Part shown: one piece after another, positions 17,317 to 26,247 of the stretch
Layout of the letters: the number at the start of each line of letters is the position of its first letter
Numbering within the stretch: position 1 is the first letter of the stretch
Assembly: GCF_002909445.1 (NCBI RefSeq)
Contig: NZ_PPXC01000002.1
Span: 248,001 to 312,000, forward strand
DNA: 64,000 nucleotides
Reading direction: 5' to 3'
Source: Arthrobacter glacialis
GTDB lineage: Bacteria; Actinomycetota; Actinomycetes; Actinomycetales; Micrococcaceae
Program-made: the position numbers and the translations under genes
Notes under the pieces: model-generated
Database searches by the model: none
The model's input: the letters and a program-made list of their open reading frames with translations, nothing else
What the model was told of the DNA's origin: nothing

Positions 17317-18750
17317 CTAGTGCCGTCCGGCTACCCTGCGGTTTCGCCAGAGCGCTACGCCGCCGAGTCCAAGGAACATGATCGCCACAGCGAGTGTGGG
17401 AACCACCACTAGGCCGGTGTATGCCAAACCGCCCTGAGCCTTGGCCACTTTGTTGGTCACAGCCTTTGCGGGGGTGGTGACGCGAGTGGTGGCCGGTTTG
17501 GTGACGCTAGTGTTGGCAGGTTTGGTTGCCACGGTTGTCGCTGGACTTGTTGCAGGTGTAGTTGCGACTGTTGTGGCGGGTGTAGTCGCCGCTGTTGTCG
17601 CGGTGGTTGTGGCCGGCGTTGTTGCCACCGTGGTCGCCGGTGTGGTTGCCGCGGTCGTTGCCGGCGTAGTTGCGGGGGTTGTTGCCGGCGTAGTTGCGGG
17701 GGTTGTGGCTGCAGTGGTCGCTGCGGTAGTCGCGGGAGTTGTGGCTGGCGTGGTTGTCGCCGTTGTTGCCGGGGTGGTTGATGGCGGCGCAGTGGTGGCC
17801 TGGCTGGTGGGGCACACCACCGTCTCCAGGACCACTGTGAATGTTGCCGTGCCAATGCCCGCATTGGGCGTCCAGCCGGGAGCTGCGCCGAGCTGAGTAT
17901 CCGCGCCCGGAGCTGCTGTAACAATCACTGTGGCTCCGTTGGCCGCCACGCCCTGGACCGTGTAGACGATCCCCGAGGTGCTGGCCGGGGTGACGGAAGG
18001 GATGCTCAGCTGGCCAAACTGGTCGCAAACGGCCTGGACAACCACCGGCGCAACTGGCAACGCCGTCACAATGGTGGGTTGGATTGTGCAGTCAGGGACT
18101 GTGAGAACCACCGTGTACAAACCCAGCCCGGTACCGGCGTCAACCACCCAGCCGTTGCCCGCCAACAAGACGGTTCCAACGGAGGGAGTTGCCACCACTG
18201 TGACGGTGCTGCCAGCAGCAATGGCACCCTGATATGAGTAGCTGATGGCGGCAGTGTTGGCGGGCAGCTGCAGCGCAGGCAGGGTGGCAACGCCCGGAGC
18301 GCTGCACACCGCCTGCACAACGATCGGGACAGCAGGGGCCATGGAGACCTTGCCCGGAATGACGCAGCCGTTATTGAAAACAGCCTGACCCTCAACCGTC
18401 CAGTTCTGGCCTGCAGGGTTGTAGTCATTCGGCGGGTAGATGTCTCCCCACCTTCCGGCGGGATTCGTGGCGGGGTAGATGGGTCCCACATCGTCGATGT
18501 GTCCGGAATTGAAGAACCCGTTCACGCTGGTCTCCAAGGACTCGTACGGGTTGCCTGTGCTCGCCGAGGCATGACAGAAGGCAACTTTCTTCTCGTCATT
18601 GGGTGCGGCGGCAGCTCCGGCTGCCATGACTCCCAAGCCGGCAAGGCCCAGCGCAATGATGGCAGCGGAGGACATGATCTTGGTCCACAGTTTGGGCGTG
18701 CTTGAACGCTGATCCGTGGCAGGTTGACGTGGTTGCGAGTTGTTCTTCAT
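17317..18750 (-). CDS. LAXTG-anchored surface protein with TTPA-repeat stalk
   Basis: 477 residues from the ATG at 18750 (GGGGAG upstream; a longer frame to 18786 has none). The signal peptide ends near AAAAAPNDEK. Residues 55-140 form a Cys-containing domain with KVAFCHAS..NPYESL..GHIDDVGPIYP, a CHAT/GH..DI.P pattern seen in other actinobacterial surface proteins. Two related beta domains follow, each with VVQAVC. Next is a stalk of about 100 residues of Thr-Thr-Pro-Ala/Ala-Thr-Thr repeats, then LAYTG, a hydrophobic segment and an Arg-rich tail: a sortase (class E type LAXTG) signal. It is convergent with fibre locus II. No sortase gene is in the window. Confidence 0.75.
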   Translation of the reverse strand: MKNNSQPRQPATDQRSSTPKLWTKIMSSAAIIALGLAGLGVMAAGAAAAPNDEKKVAFCHASASTGNPYESLETSVNGFFNSGHIDDVGPIYPATNPAGRWGDIYPPNDYNPAGQNWTVEGQAVFNNGCVIPGKVSMAPAVPIVVQAVCSAPGVATLPALQLPANTAAISYSYQGAIAAGSTVTVVATPSVGTVLLAGNGWVVDAGTGLGLYTVVLTVPDCTIQPTIVTALPVAPVVVQAVCDQFGQLSIPSVTPASTSGIVYTVQGVAANGATVIVTAAPGADTQLGAAPGWTPNAGIGTATFTVVLETVVCPTSQATTAPPSTTPATTATTTPATTPATTAATTAATTPATTPATTPATTPATTAATTPATTVATTPATTTATTAATTPATTVATTPATSPATTVATKPANTSVTKPATTRVTTPAKAVTNKVAKAQGGLAYTGLVVVPTLAVAIMFLGLGGVALWRNRRVAGRH

Positions 18751-19277
18751 GGCTCCCCAGCTCTCCGATGACGCTCGTGGCACCACTCGACTGCGGCGTT
18801 ATCAGGGAATGAATCTGCCTGCAGTCCCAAAGCCAAATCAGCATCGTAGGTGGTGGGGAAGTCGTGTCCCCGTCCGGAAAATGAATCAATGTGGAGGCAA
18901 TCTGCCCCCAGATCTTCATTGATGTTTTCTGGCCCCAACGCTGAAATCTCTCCAGATGTGGAATTCGAAGACTATGGTTCGGTAAAACCACGGGCTAGAG
19001 TGGCCGCCACTCTAAGGCTGGCCACGAATTACTTGGTTTTTGCGGCAGCACTCGCTTCTTGGCTGCAACCACTTGGGTTCCAGAGACCGGATTGCCTGCA
19101 AACCGGGGAACTTTCCTTGCTGGGGTACTTGCAAGCCATCTGAGTAGCCTGCTGAGCAGGCTGTTTGGCCCGCACAAAAAAGGGCACTTAAACAGCCACG
19201 GCGCACAACTTTCGTTGTGCGCCGTGGCTGCCAAGGGCCGTTTCTGCCGGTGAAGGTGCAGAAGTCCTCTAGATTTC
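18751..19277. other. gene-free interval upstream of the LAXTG protein
   Basis: About 530 bp. The left part must contain the promoter of the LAXTG protein. AGCCTGCT-G-AGCAGGCT at 19146-19162 is a short perfect palindrome, and the terminator of the next gene lies at 19193-19230. The open frame on the plus strand at 18850-19143 has neither the composition nor the motifs of a gene here. Nothing else is seen. Confidence 0.45.
19193..19230 (-). terminator. terminator of the DUF2505 gene
   Basis: CAGCCACGGCGCACAAC (19193-19209) and its perfect complement (19214-19230) form a 17-bp stem with a 4-nt loop. On the minus strand it is followed by TTTAAG and, a little further on, TTTTTT. It lies 48 bp beyond the stop of the gene at 19278. 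Confidence 0.75.
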
Positions 19278-19778
19278 TTAGGCGTGCGTGTCCAGCCATT
19301 CCTGGGCGAGGTTCGCCTGCAGGTTCAGGGCCCGGCCAATCACGGGCTCGGCAGCCGAGGCAATCTTTGCACCCAGGAACGGGACACCCGACGTGACCTC
19401 GCCGGTGAGCTCCACCACTGTGGAAGTGCCGCTGGCCGTCAGCTTCTGCAAGGCCGTAACATCCACGGGGGCACCGGCAACGGTGAGCTTAATGGTGTTG
19501 GTGCGGGCGCCGTCGGACGCCGGAGCGCTCCAGGACTCCTCCTGCGTCACAGTCAACGTTGCGCCAACAAACTTCTTGACGATGTCCGGCATGCGCGTGG
19601 TGGGCAGGGTGCGCACGGTCTTGGTGGTGAACGCAGCCGAGGTGGGGCCGCTGATGGTGAACGACTTCAGCTCCCCGCCCACGGTCTCGCTGACATGCTT
19701 GACGAAATCGGCGTTGGTAAAGACATCTGTCACGCTCTGGGCGGTGGCAGAAAGAGTTGTTGAGGCGGCAAGCGCCAT
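19278..19778 (-). CDS. DUF2505 family protein
   Basis: 166 residues from the ATG at 19778, which has the strong site GGAGG 5 nt upstream; the frame runs open to 20006 but without a ribosome site. The sequence (starting MALAASTTLSATAQSV and continuing FTNADFVKHVSE) is that of the DUF2505/SRPBCC-like proteins of actinobacteria, which are about 160 residues long and probably form a helix-grip lipid- or ligand-binding fold. No catalytic motif is visible and the function is unknown. It is divergent from mfd. Confidence 0.75.
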   Translation of the reverse strand: MALAASTTLSATAQSVTDVFTNADFVKHVSETVGGELKSFTISGPTSAAFTTKTVRTLPTTRMPDIVKKFVGATLTVTQEESWSAPASDGARTNTIKLTVAGAPVDVTALQKLTASGTSTVVELTGEVTSGVPFLGAKIASAAEPVIGRALNLQANLAQEWLDTHA

Positions 19779-20004
19779 GGTTCCTCCAAAGGTGGGGGTG
19801 CGTAGGGCAGCTCCTAGGATAGCAAGCGTTGCTTTGGGATTCCTGCGCGCACCCGGCCCGGAGTAAGCTGGAGTGGTCCCTGGAACTTTTGCTAAATTCT
19901 GGGCCTTTGTGCTGTTCCCCGCCTGATTTGGGGCCGTCAAAGCGCGGCGGTTGCTGTCCATCCGCCATTCGTCAATCCGCCAATAGTCAAGGAGAAAATC
20001 ACCC

Positions 20005-23000
20005 ATGAGTCTTGCAGGGTTGCGAAGCGCGCTATCCCAGGATCCACTGTTCGCCCGAGTGCGCAGCTACGCCGCCAGCGACCCCGCCACGCGCAGCACC
20101 GACATCGCATTCAGCGCCCCCGCCGGCATGCGGGCAGTGCTATTGGCCGAAGTGGCGGACGGCTTAGCCTCCCTTGCCGACTCCGACGGCGTGGTCCTTG
20201 CCGTGACAGCCACCGGGCGCGAGGCCGAAGACACCGTGGCCGCCCTGAACTCCTACCTCCCGGCCGGCGCCGTGGCAGAATTCCCCAGCTGGGAGACGCT
20301 CCCGCACGAACGACTCTCACCGCGCTCAGACACCGTGGGCCGCCGTCTAGCCGTGCTGCGCCGCCTTGCCCATCCCGAGCTCGACGCCGGACCCGCCTTG
20401 CGCGTGGTGGTGGCGCCCATCCGTGCGGTTGTGCAACCCTTGGTGGCTGGCTTGGGCGAGCTGGTTCCCGTACATGTGCGCGTGGGCGAGGACGTGCCCT
20501 TCACCGAGCTGATCAGGCGGCTTGCCGACGCCGCCTACGCCCGCGTGGACATGGTCACGCACCGCGGCGAGTTTGCCGTGCGCGGCGGCATTTTGGATGT
20601 TTTCCCGCCCACCGAAAACCACCCCATCCGCATTGAATTCTTTGGCGATGAGGTGGAGGCCATGCGCTGGTTCAGCGTGGCCGACCAGCGCTCCCTGACC
20701 TCCGTCAAGGGCGATGTCAGCCACCCCACCGAGCTCTACGCCCCACCCTGCCGGGAAATCCTCATCACCCCGGCCGTCATGAGCCGGGCCGCGAAACTCA
20801 AGGACAGCATGCCGGGCGCGGCCGCCATGTTGGAGAAGATTGCCGGCGGCATTGCCGTGGAAGGCATGGAATCCCTGGCCCCGGCCTTGGTGGATGGCAT
20901 GGTGCCGCTGACCTCGCTGCTGCCTGCTGACTCGATCACCGTAGTGCTGGATCCGGAAAAGGTCAGCGCCCGAGCCCACGACCTCGAATCCACCAATGAG
21001 GAATTCCTCGAGGCCGCCTGGTCCACCGCATCCGACGGCGGCAACGCACCCCTGGACCTGGGCTCGGCCGATCTGGGTGCGCACGGCGTTGACCTGGCCC
21101 AGGCCGGCTTCAAGTCGCTGGCCCAAACCCGAAGTGGCGCCCTGGACCACGGGGTGAGCTGGTGGTCCATCAGTGCCCTGGCTCAGGATGAAGAACTTGA
21201 CGTGTCCACGGACGTGCTCAACTTGCACGCGCGAGAACCGCGCGGCTACCGCGGCGACGTGGCGGAAATGATGGAGTTCCTTGGCGCCCGCGTGAAGGAC
21301 CAGTGGCGGGTTGTGGTGGCCACCCAGGGCCCCGGGCCGGCCCAACGCCTGGCCGAGCTATTCCACCAAGCCAACATCCCGGCGTCGCGCGTTGATTCCT
21401 TGGATCACGAACCCCAGCCGGGCATCATCGAGGTGACAACCGCTGATACCGGGCGCGGCTTTGTGCTGGATTCGCTCAAGCTGGGCCTGCTGACAGAGGC
21501 GGACCTGCTGGGGCGGGCGTCGGCCGTGTCCACGAGGGACATGCGCAAGCTGCCCTCCAAACGGCGCAACGCCGTGGACCCGCTGCAGCTGAGCGCTGGC
21601 GACTACGTGGTCCACGAGCAGCACGGTGTGGGCAAGTTTGTGGAGCTGATCCAACGCAAGGTGGCAGGTGCCGGCGTTGGCGGTTCGGCGGGGCTGCGCG
21701 AATACTTGGTGCTTGAGTATGCGCCGTCCAAGCGCGGGGCGCCGGGGGACAAGCTGTTTGTGCCCACAGACCAGCTGGACCAGGTGACCGCGTATGTTGG
21801 CGGGGACGCTCCGGCGCTGTCCAAGATGGGTGGCTCTGACTGGGCTGCCACCAAGTCCAAGGCCCGCAAGGCAGTCAAGGAAATTGCCGGTGAGCTGATC
21901 AGGCTGTACTCGGCGCGCATGGCCTCCAAGGGGCATGCGTTTGGGCCGGACACGCCCTGGCAGGCCGAGCTGGAGGAGGCGTTCCCGTATGTTGAGACGC
22001 CTGACCAGTTGGTGGCCATCAATGAGGTGAAGGCCGACATGGAGAAGGAAGTTCCCATGGACCGGCTCATCTCCGGCGACGTGGGCTACGGCAAGACGGA
22101 GATCGCTGTGAGGGCCGCGTTCAAGGCTGTGCAGGACGGCAAGCAGGTGGCTGTTCTAGTGCCCACCACCTTGCTGGCGCAGCAGCACTTCGAAACATTC
22201 AACGAGCGCTTCTCCGGCTTCCCCGTGCGTGTTGCTGCGCTTTCCCGCTTCCAAACAGCCAAGGAATCGAAGGAGATCGTGGAAGGCGTCCGCACCGGTT
22301 CGGTGGACGTGGTCATTGGTACACACCGGCTGCTTTCCAAGGACTTTGGCTTCAAGGACCTGGGCCTGGTGATTGTTGATGAGGAACAGCGCTTTGGTGT
22401 GGAGCACAAGGAAGCGCTGAAGAAGATGCGCACCAACGTGGATGTGCTGGCCATGAGTGCCACGCCCATTCCGCGAACACTGGAAATGTCCATGACGGGC
22501 ATTCGTGAGACCTCCACCTTGGCCACCCCGCCTGAGGAGCGCCACCCCGTGCTCACCTACGTTGGCGGCTACACGGACAAACAGGTGGGTGCTGCCATTC
22601 GGCGCGAGCTCATGCGCGAAGGCCAGGTCTTTTATGTGCACAACCGGGTTAAATCGATTGAGCGCACGGCAGCCCACATTCAGCAACTGGTGCCGGATGC
22701 CCGCGTGGCTGTGGCGCACGGGCAGATGAGTGAATCCCGGCTTGAACAAATCATTGTTGACTTCTGGGAGAAGCGCTTTGACGTGCTGGTGTGCACCACC
22801 ATCATTGAAACCGGCCTGGACATCTCCAATGCCAACACGCTGATTGTGGAGCAGGCCGAAAACTACGGCCTGTCCCAGCTGCACCAGCTGCGCGGCCGCG
22901 TGGGCCGTGGCAGGGAGCGGGCCTATGCTTACTTCCTGTACCCGGCAGACAAACCGCTGGGTGAGGTTGCCCTGGAGCGGCTCAAAGCCGTTGCCGCGCA

Positions 23001-23643
23001 CAACGAGTTGGGTGCCGGCATGGCTCTGGCCATGAAAGACCTGGAGATTCGCGGCGCCGGAAACCTGCTGGGCGGGGAACAATCCGGTCATATTCAAGGT
23101 GTTGGCTTTGACCTGTACATCCGCCTGGTGGGCGAGGCTGTGGCTGATTACCGCGGCGATGGCGAGGAGCGGGTGGCGGAGATGAAGATTGAGCTGCCCG
23201 TCAACGCCCACCTGCCGCACGACTACGTGCCGGGGGAGCGGCTTCGTCTGGAGGCCTACCGGAAGCTTGCCGCGGCCGTGACGCTTGAGGCCATCGATGA
23301 GGTTGAGGCCGAACTCATTGACAGGTACGGCGACTTGCCGCCAGCGGCCGTCAACCTCATTGCCGTGGCACATTTCAAGGTCCTGGCACGGGCTGCCGGG
23401 CTCACCGACGTGGCGCTGCAGGGCAACTTCATCAAGTTTGCCCCGGCGGATCTGCCCGAGTCCAAGGAGATGCGCCTGACCCGCATGTACCCGGGATCCA
23501 TGGTGAAGCCGGCGCTGAACTCCATCCTGATCCCCAAGCCGAAGACTGCACGCATTGGCGGCCGGGACCTGGCCGACGCCGAGGTCCTCAAGTGGGCGCA
23601 AGGCGTTCTGGAAGCGATCTTCGAGACGGTGCCGGCGGCATAG
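20005..23643 (+). CDS. mfd: transcription-repair coupling factor Mfd
   Basis: 1212 residues, full length. The N-terminal UvrB-like domains include FPSWETLPHERLSP (about residue 90) and the block RGGILDVFPP..RIEFFGDEVE. The RNA polymerase-interaction domain has DYVVHEQHGVGKF (about 530). The superfamily 2 translocase domains carry Walker A SGDVGYGKTE (about 690) and the DEEQ box VDEEQRFGV. The C-terminal TRCF domain contains NLLGGEQSGHI. Mfd removes RNA polymerase stalled at DNA damage and recruits UvrA. AAGGAG precedes the ATG. The gene stands alone, divergent from the DUF2505 gene. Confidence 0.97.
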   Translation: MSLAGLRSALSQDPLFARVRSYAASDPATRSTDIAFSAPAGMRAVLLAEVADGLASLADSDGVVLAVTATGREAEDTVAALNSYLPAGAVAEFPSWETLPHERLSPRSDTVGRRLAVLRRLAHPELDAGPALRVVVAPIRAVVQPLVAGLGELVPVHVRVGEDVPFTELIRRLADAAYARVDMVTHRGEFAVRGGILDVFPPTENHPIRIEFFGDEVEAMRWFSVADQRSLTSVKGDVSHPTELYAPPCREILITPAVMSRAAKLKDSMPGAAAMLEKIAGGIAVEGMESLAPALVDGMVPLTSLLPADSITVVLDPEKVSARAHDLESTNEEFLEAAWSTASDGGNAPLDLGSADLGAHGVDLAQAGFKSLAQTRSGALDHGVSWWSISALAQDEELDVSTDVLNLHAREPRGYRGDVAEMMEFLGARVKDQWRVVVATQGPGPAQRLAELFHQANIPASRVDSLDHEPQPGIIEVTTADTGRGFVLDSLKLGLLTEADLLGRASAVSTRDMRKLPSKRRNAVDPLQLSAGDYVVHEQHGVGKFVELIQRKVAGAGVGGSAGLREYLVLEYAPSKRGAPGDKLFVPTDQLDQVTAYVGGDAPALSKMGGSDWAATKSKARKAVKEIAGELIRLYSARMASKGHAFGPDTPWQAELEEAFPYVETPDQLVAINEVKADMEKEVPMDRLISGDVGYGKTEIAVRAAFKAVQDGKQVAVLVPTTLLAQQHFETFNERFSGFPVRVAALSRFQTAKESKEIVEGVRTGSVDVVIGTHRLLSKDFGFKDLGLVIVDEEQRFGVEHKEALKKMRTNVDVLAMSATPIPRTLEMSMTGIRETSTLATPPEERHPVLTYVGGYTDKQVGAAIRRELMREGQVFYVHNRVKSIERTAAHIQQLVPDARVAVAHGQMSESRLEQIIVDFWEKRFDVLVCTTIIETGLDISNANTLIVEQAENYGLSQLHQLRGRVGRGRERAYAYFLYPADKPLGEVALERLKAVAAHNELGAGMALAMKDLEIRGAGNLLGGEQSGHIQGVGFDLYIRLVGEAVADYRGDGEERVAEMKIELPVNAHLPHDYVPGERLRLEAYRKLAAAVTLEAIDEVEAELIDRYGDLPPAAVNLIAVAHFKVLARAAGLTDVALQGNFIKFAPADLPESKEMRLTRMYPGSMVKPALNSILIPKPKTARIGGRDLADAEVLKWAQGVLEAIFETVPAA

Positions 23644-23749
23644 CTCTTTTCAACTGGCCCGCGGCTTTTGCTATGCGCCCCGTCAACCCTTGGGCGGGCG
23701 CATAACTGGACAACGCCGCGGCAGGTGAGGTCCGCCGTCGTTCCTTAAA

Positions 23750-23819
23750 AACTGACCCGCAGTTATGGTCGAAAAACACCGCGAAATCGCGATTTTTCGA
23801 CCACTACTGCGGGTCAGTT
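23750..23819. repeat. palindromic intergenic repeat, copy 1 (type I)
   Basis: A 70-bp inverted repeat with outer arms AACTGACCCGCAG/CTGCGGGTCAGTT and inner arms TGGTCGAAAAA/TTTTTCGACCA, the centre containing CGCGA-AA-TCGCG. It lies between mfd and the convergent small membrane protein gene. The same outer arms occur at 36173, 38086 and 53873. Confidence 0.85.
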
Positions 23820-23827
23820 GAAAGCAG

Positions 23828-24052
23828 TTACTCTCCGGCGGAGTCGGAACGGCCCAAAAAGGTCTGCGGGATGACCAAGGACAAGAAGCACAGGCCGATG
23901 CCCACGCCAGCCGGTACGAACGCGTGGGCAAAGCTTTCCAGGCTCCAGAAGGAGAAGGCAAAGATTCCGCCAAGGAACAAGGCGAAGAAGATGACGAACA
24001 AGACGACTGACTGCACGGTGCTGTTCTCACCGCGGTAACGGGTGTTGGACAC
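23828..24052 (-). CDS. small two-TM membrane protein
   Basis: 74 residues from the GTG at 24052, preceded by CAGGAGGAAAC, a strong site. The frame is open to 24121 but the upstream part lacks a ribosome site. There are two hydrophobic segments (VVLFVIFFALFLGGIFAFSF and FVPAGVGIGLCFLSLVI) with a short loop and a charged C-terminus (GRSDSAGE). I do not recognise a family. It sits between mfd and deoC, with the type I palindrome just beyond its stop. Confidence 0.7.
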   Translation of the reverse strand: MSNTRYRGENSTVQSVVLFVIFFALFLGGIFAFSFWSLESFAHAFVPAGVGIGLCFLSLVIPQTFLGRSDSAGE

Positions 24053-24135
24053 GTTTCCTCCTGACCCCAAAATGGGGAGCTGAGTGGATGCACCGGCTGT
24101 CCGGTGCGCTGATCTACCCACGATCTTAGTACGGA

Positions 24136-24843
24136 TTAGTACGAAGCAGTGCTTGCCCCACCGGTGACGATGGCAATACCGGAGCTGGTGCCAATGCGGG
24201 TGGCGCCGGCGGCAATCATTTCCAGTGCCTTTTCACGGGTGCGGACCCCGCCGGAGGCCTTCACTCCCAGATCCGGGCCCACTGTTTGGCGCATGAGTGC
24301 GACGTCGGATGCGGTGGCACCGCCGCCGTTGAACCCTGTGGAAGTTTTCACGAAATCGGCACCGGCCTCAACGGCTGCTTCGCACGCGAGGATCTTCTCG
24401 GCGTCGCTGAGCAGGGACGTTTCAATGATGACCTTCAGCAGTGAATCCTCGGCATGGACCACCTCGGCAACAGCTGAAATGTCCGAGACCAGCGCGTCCT
24501 TGTCCAGGGCCCTGGCCGAGGCGATGTTGATGACCATGTCCACCTCTTCGGCGCCATCCATGGTGGCTCCGCGGGCCTCAAAAACCTTGACGTCCGTGTT
24601 GTGTGTGCCCAGCGGGAAGCCCACCACGGTGCACGTCAAAACACCTGTGCCCAGCAGAGCCTTCTTGGCTGTTTCCACCCAGACCGGGTTGACGCAGACG
24701 GACTTGAAGTGGTGCTCTGCCGCCTCCTTGCACAGCCGCAGAATATCCGCGCGGCTGGCCTCGGGCGCCAAGAGGGTGTGGTCAATGTACCGGGCCAAAT
24801 CGTCTGTGGCGTTGGGTTCTGCCAAGGGGCTGGTGGCTGTCAT
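24136..24843 (-). CDS. deoC: deoxyribose-phosphate aldolase
   Basis: 235 residues from the ATG at 24843 (GTAGGAAGG upstream). DeoC cleaves 2-deoxyribose 5-phosphate to glyceraldehyde 3-phosphate and acetaldehyde in nucleoside catabolism. The family blocks are present: YIDHTLLAP near the N-terminus, VCVNP, VVGFPLGTH, the Schiff-base Lys in DFVKTSTGF and the second Lys in VKASGGVRT. Class I TIM barrel, usual length. Purine nucleoside phosphorylase and a phospho-sugar mutase, which could feed the same pathway, are about 8-10 kb away and not in the same operon. Confidence 0.95.
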   Translation of the reverse strand: MTATSPLAEPNATDDLARYIDHTLLAPEASRADILRLCKEAAEHHFKSVCVNPVWVETAKKALLGTGVLTCTVVGFPLGTHNTDVKVFEARGATMDGAEEVDMVINIASARALDKDALVSDISAVAEVVHAEDSLLKVIIETSLLSDAEKILACEAAVEAGADFVKTSTGFNGGGATASDVALMRQTVGPDLGVKASGGVRTREKALEMIAAGATRIGTSSGIAIVTGGASTASY

Positions 24844-24930
24844 GATGCAAACCTTCCTACGTGCTGGGTGATTACCCAATGGTGCCACATTCGTGGCTCA
24901 ATGGCTGCTGACTGCCCGGGCCGCGCGTGC

Positions 24931-26064
24931 TCAGCGCAGCCGGTAGCCGCGCTTGACCACTGTCTCCACAATGGTGGGGTCGGGCAAGGCTGCGCGCAGG
25001 CGGCTGATGGTCATGTGAAGGGCGTGTTCGGCGTCTCCCAGTCCCAGCTCTGCCGCCAAATCAGCCTGCGAGAGCACGGCCCCGCTGGCACTCATGAGTG
25101 AGCGCAGCAGTTGCAGCGGGGCCGGGGCCAGCGGGATGGGGATTCCGTCCACGGTGAGTGACTGCCCGCGCACCTCCAGCACCGTCCCCTCGCTCTCCCG
25201 GCGCAGCACAGCAGTTTGCTCCAAATGGTCACAGACGGTCTTGATCAGGGCACCCATCCGGAACCTTTCCGGCACCAGGGGAGTGATGCCGGCTTGTTGG
25301 AGGGGCGCTGCAGTGACTGGCCCGACGGCGGCACTGACCACGTGCCCCAGCCCGGTCCTGTCCCCGCGCAGGGCCGCGAGGAACTCCGGGGCCCGCCCCA
25401 ATTGTTCGGCGGTGCTCAGCACGGCGTCCACGGCGGGAGCGCTGGTGAACGTAATGACATCGAGTTCCCGGTTGATCACGGCCTCGATGAGTTGGGGCAG
25501 CTTGTCCCCGTCCTCGGCATTGACCCAGCGGTAGGGAGTCACCGTGAGCACTGTTGCACCGGCGTCGCGCAGGCGTGCAAGGGCGGCAACATCCGTGTAG
25601 CCGTGCACCTGTACGGCCACTGTTTTGCCCTGGACGCCGTCGGAAATCACCAGTTCGGTGAGGGTTGCCGTGGTTTCGTCCGCGCTGATGCCTTGATCAT
25701 CCAGGCCGGCGGCACGGACAGCGCCGCGGGCCTTGGGTCCGCGCACGTAGATGGCGGCCTTGGCCAGGGCGGCCAGGAGCTCCTCGCCCTGCCCGGCGGC
25801 GTCGGCGGCCTCGCACCAGCGGCGCATCCCATAAGCAGTGGTGACCATGACAATGTCCGGGGCCGCCTCAATCACGGCAGACGTTTCCGCGCGCAGGGCG
25901 TCGTCGTCCTCCACCGGGGCAATCTTCAGGGCCGGGGCGTGCAACACCTGCGCGCCCCGGCGCTCCAAGGCCTCGATCAGGTCCCCGGCGCGGCGATGTG
26001 CTGTGACGCCGATCCGGAATCCGCGCAATGGCTGGGCGGGGCGGGTCTGCGGTGTTTGGCTCAT
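24931..26064 (-). CDS. nnaR: HemD-like regulator with C-terminal winged helix (NnaR type)
   Basis: 377 residues. The N-terminal 265 residues are a uroporphyrinogen-III synthase (HemD) domain (GFRIGVTAHRRAGDLIEALERRG; VTFTSAPAVDAVL). The C-terminal 90 are an OmpR-like winged helix (LLRSLMSASGAVLSQADLAAEL..MTISRLRAALPD..VVKRGYRLR). This architecture is that of NnaR in mycobacteria and streptomycetes, which acts with GlnR to activate nitrate/nitrite assimilation genes. Its place beside cobA, nirB and nirD supports that reading. Whether the HemD half retains synthase activity cannot be told from sequence. Confidence 0.82.
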   Translation of the reverse strand: MSQTPQTRPAQPLRGFRIGVTAHRRAGDLIEALERRGAQVLHAPALKIAPVEDDDALRAETSAVIEAAPDIVMVTTAYGMRRWCEAADAAGQGEELLAALAKAAIYVRGPKARGAVRAAGLDDQGISADETTATLTELVISDGVQGKTVAVQVHGYTDVAALARLRDAGATVLTVTPYRWVNAEDGDKLPQLIEAVINRELDVITFTSAPAVDAVLSTAEQLGRAPEFLAALRGDRTGLGHVVSAAVGPVTAAPLQQAGITPLVPERFRMGALIKTVCDHLEQTAVLRRESEGTVLEVRGQSLTVDGIPIPLAPAPLQLLRSLMSASGAVLSQADLAAELGLGDAEHALHMTISRLRAALPDPTIVETVVKRGYRLR

Positions 26065-26247
26065 GGGTTCCTTAGAAGCTGCTGGCCAATGGGCATTGGC
26101 GGGGAAGTCTTAGCAATGGTACCGAGAGTGGCATTTATTGCGGTCTGTATAACGCCGTGTTTGCAAGCGGCACAGCTCACCGGGATACAGTGAAGGCACT
26201 ACTAACAGTTGGGCGATCTGGGCCCGGCCGAACCCGGGGGAGTTCTC

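Noticed and set aside
17441-17896. Val/Ala-rich open frame opposite the TTPA stalk
   Set aside because: It is a mirror of the tandem repeat DNA; it has no start context or domain.
18850-19143. 97-codon open frame upstream of the LAXTG protein
   Set aside because: No ribosome site, no motif, and codon use unlike neighbouring genes.
22156-23601. Long open frame on the minus strand opposite mfd
   Set aside because: High GC makes antisense frames open; the mfd frame has all family motifs and the antisense product has none.
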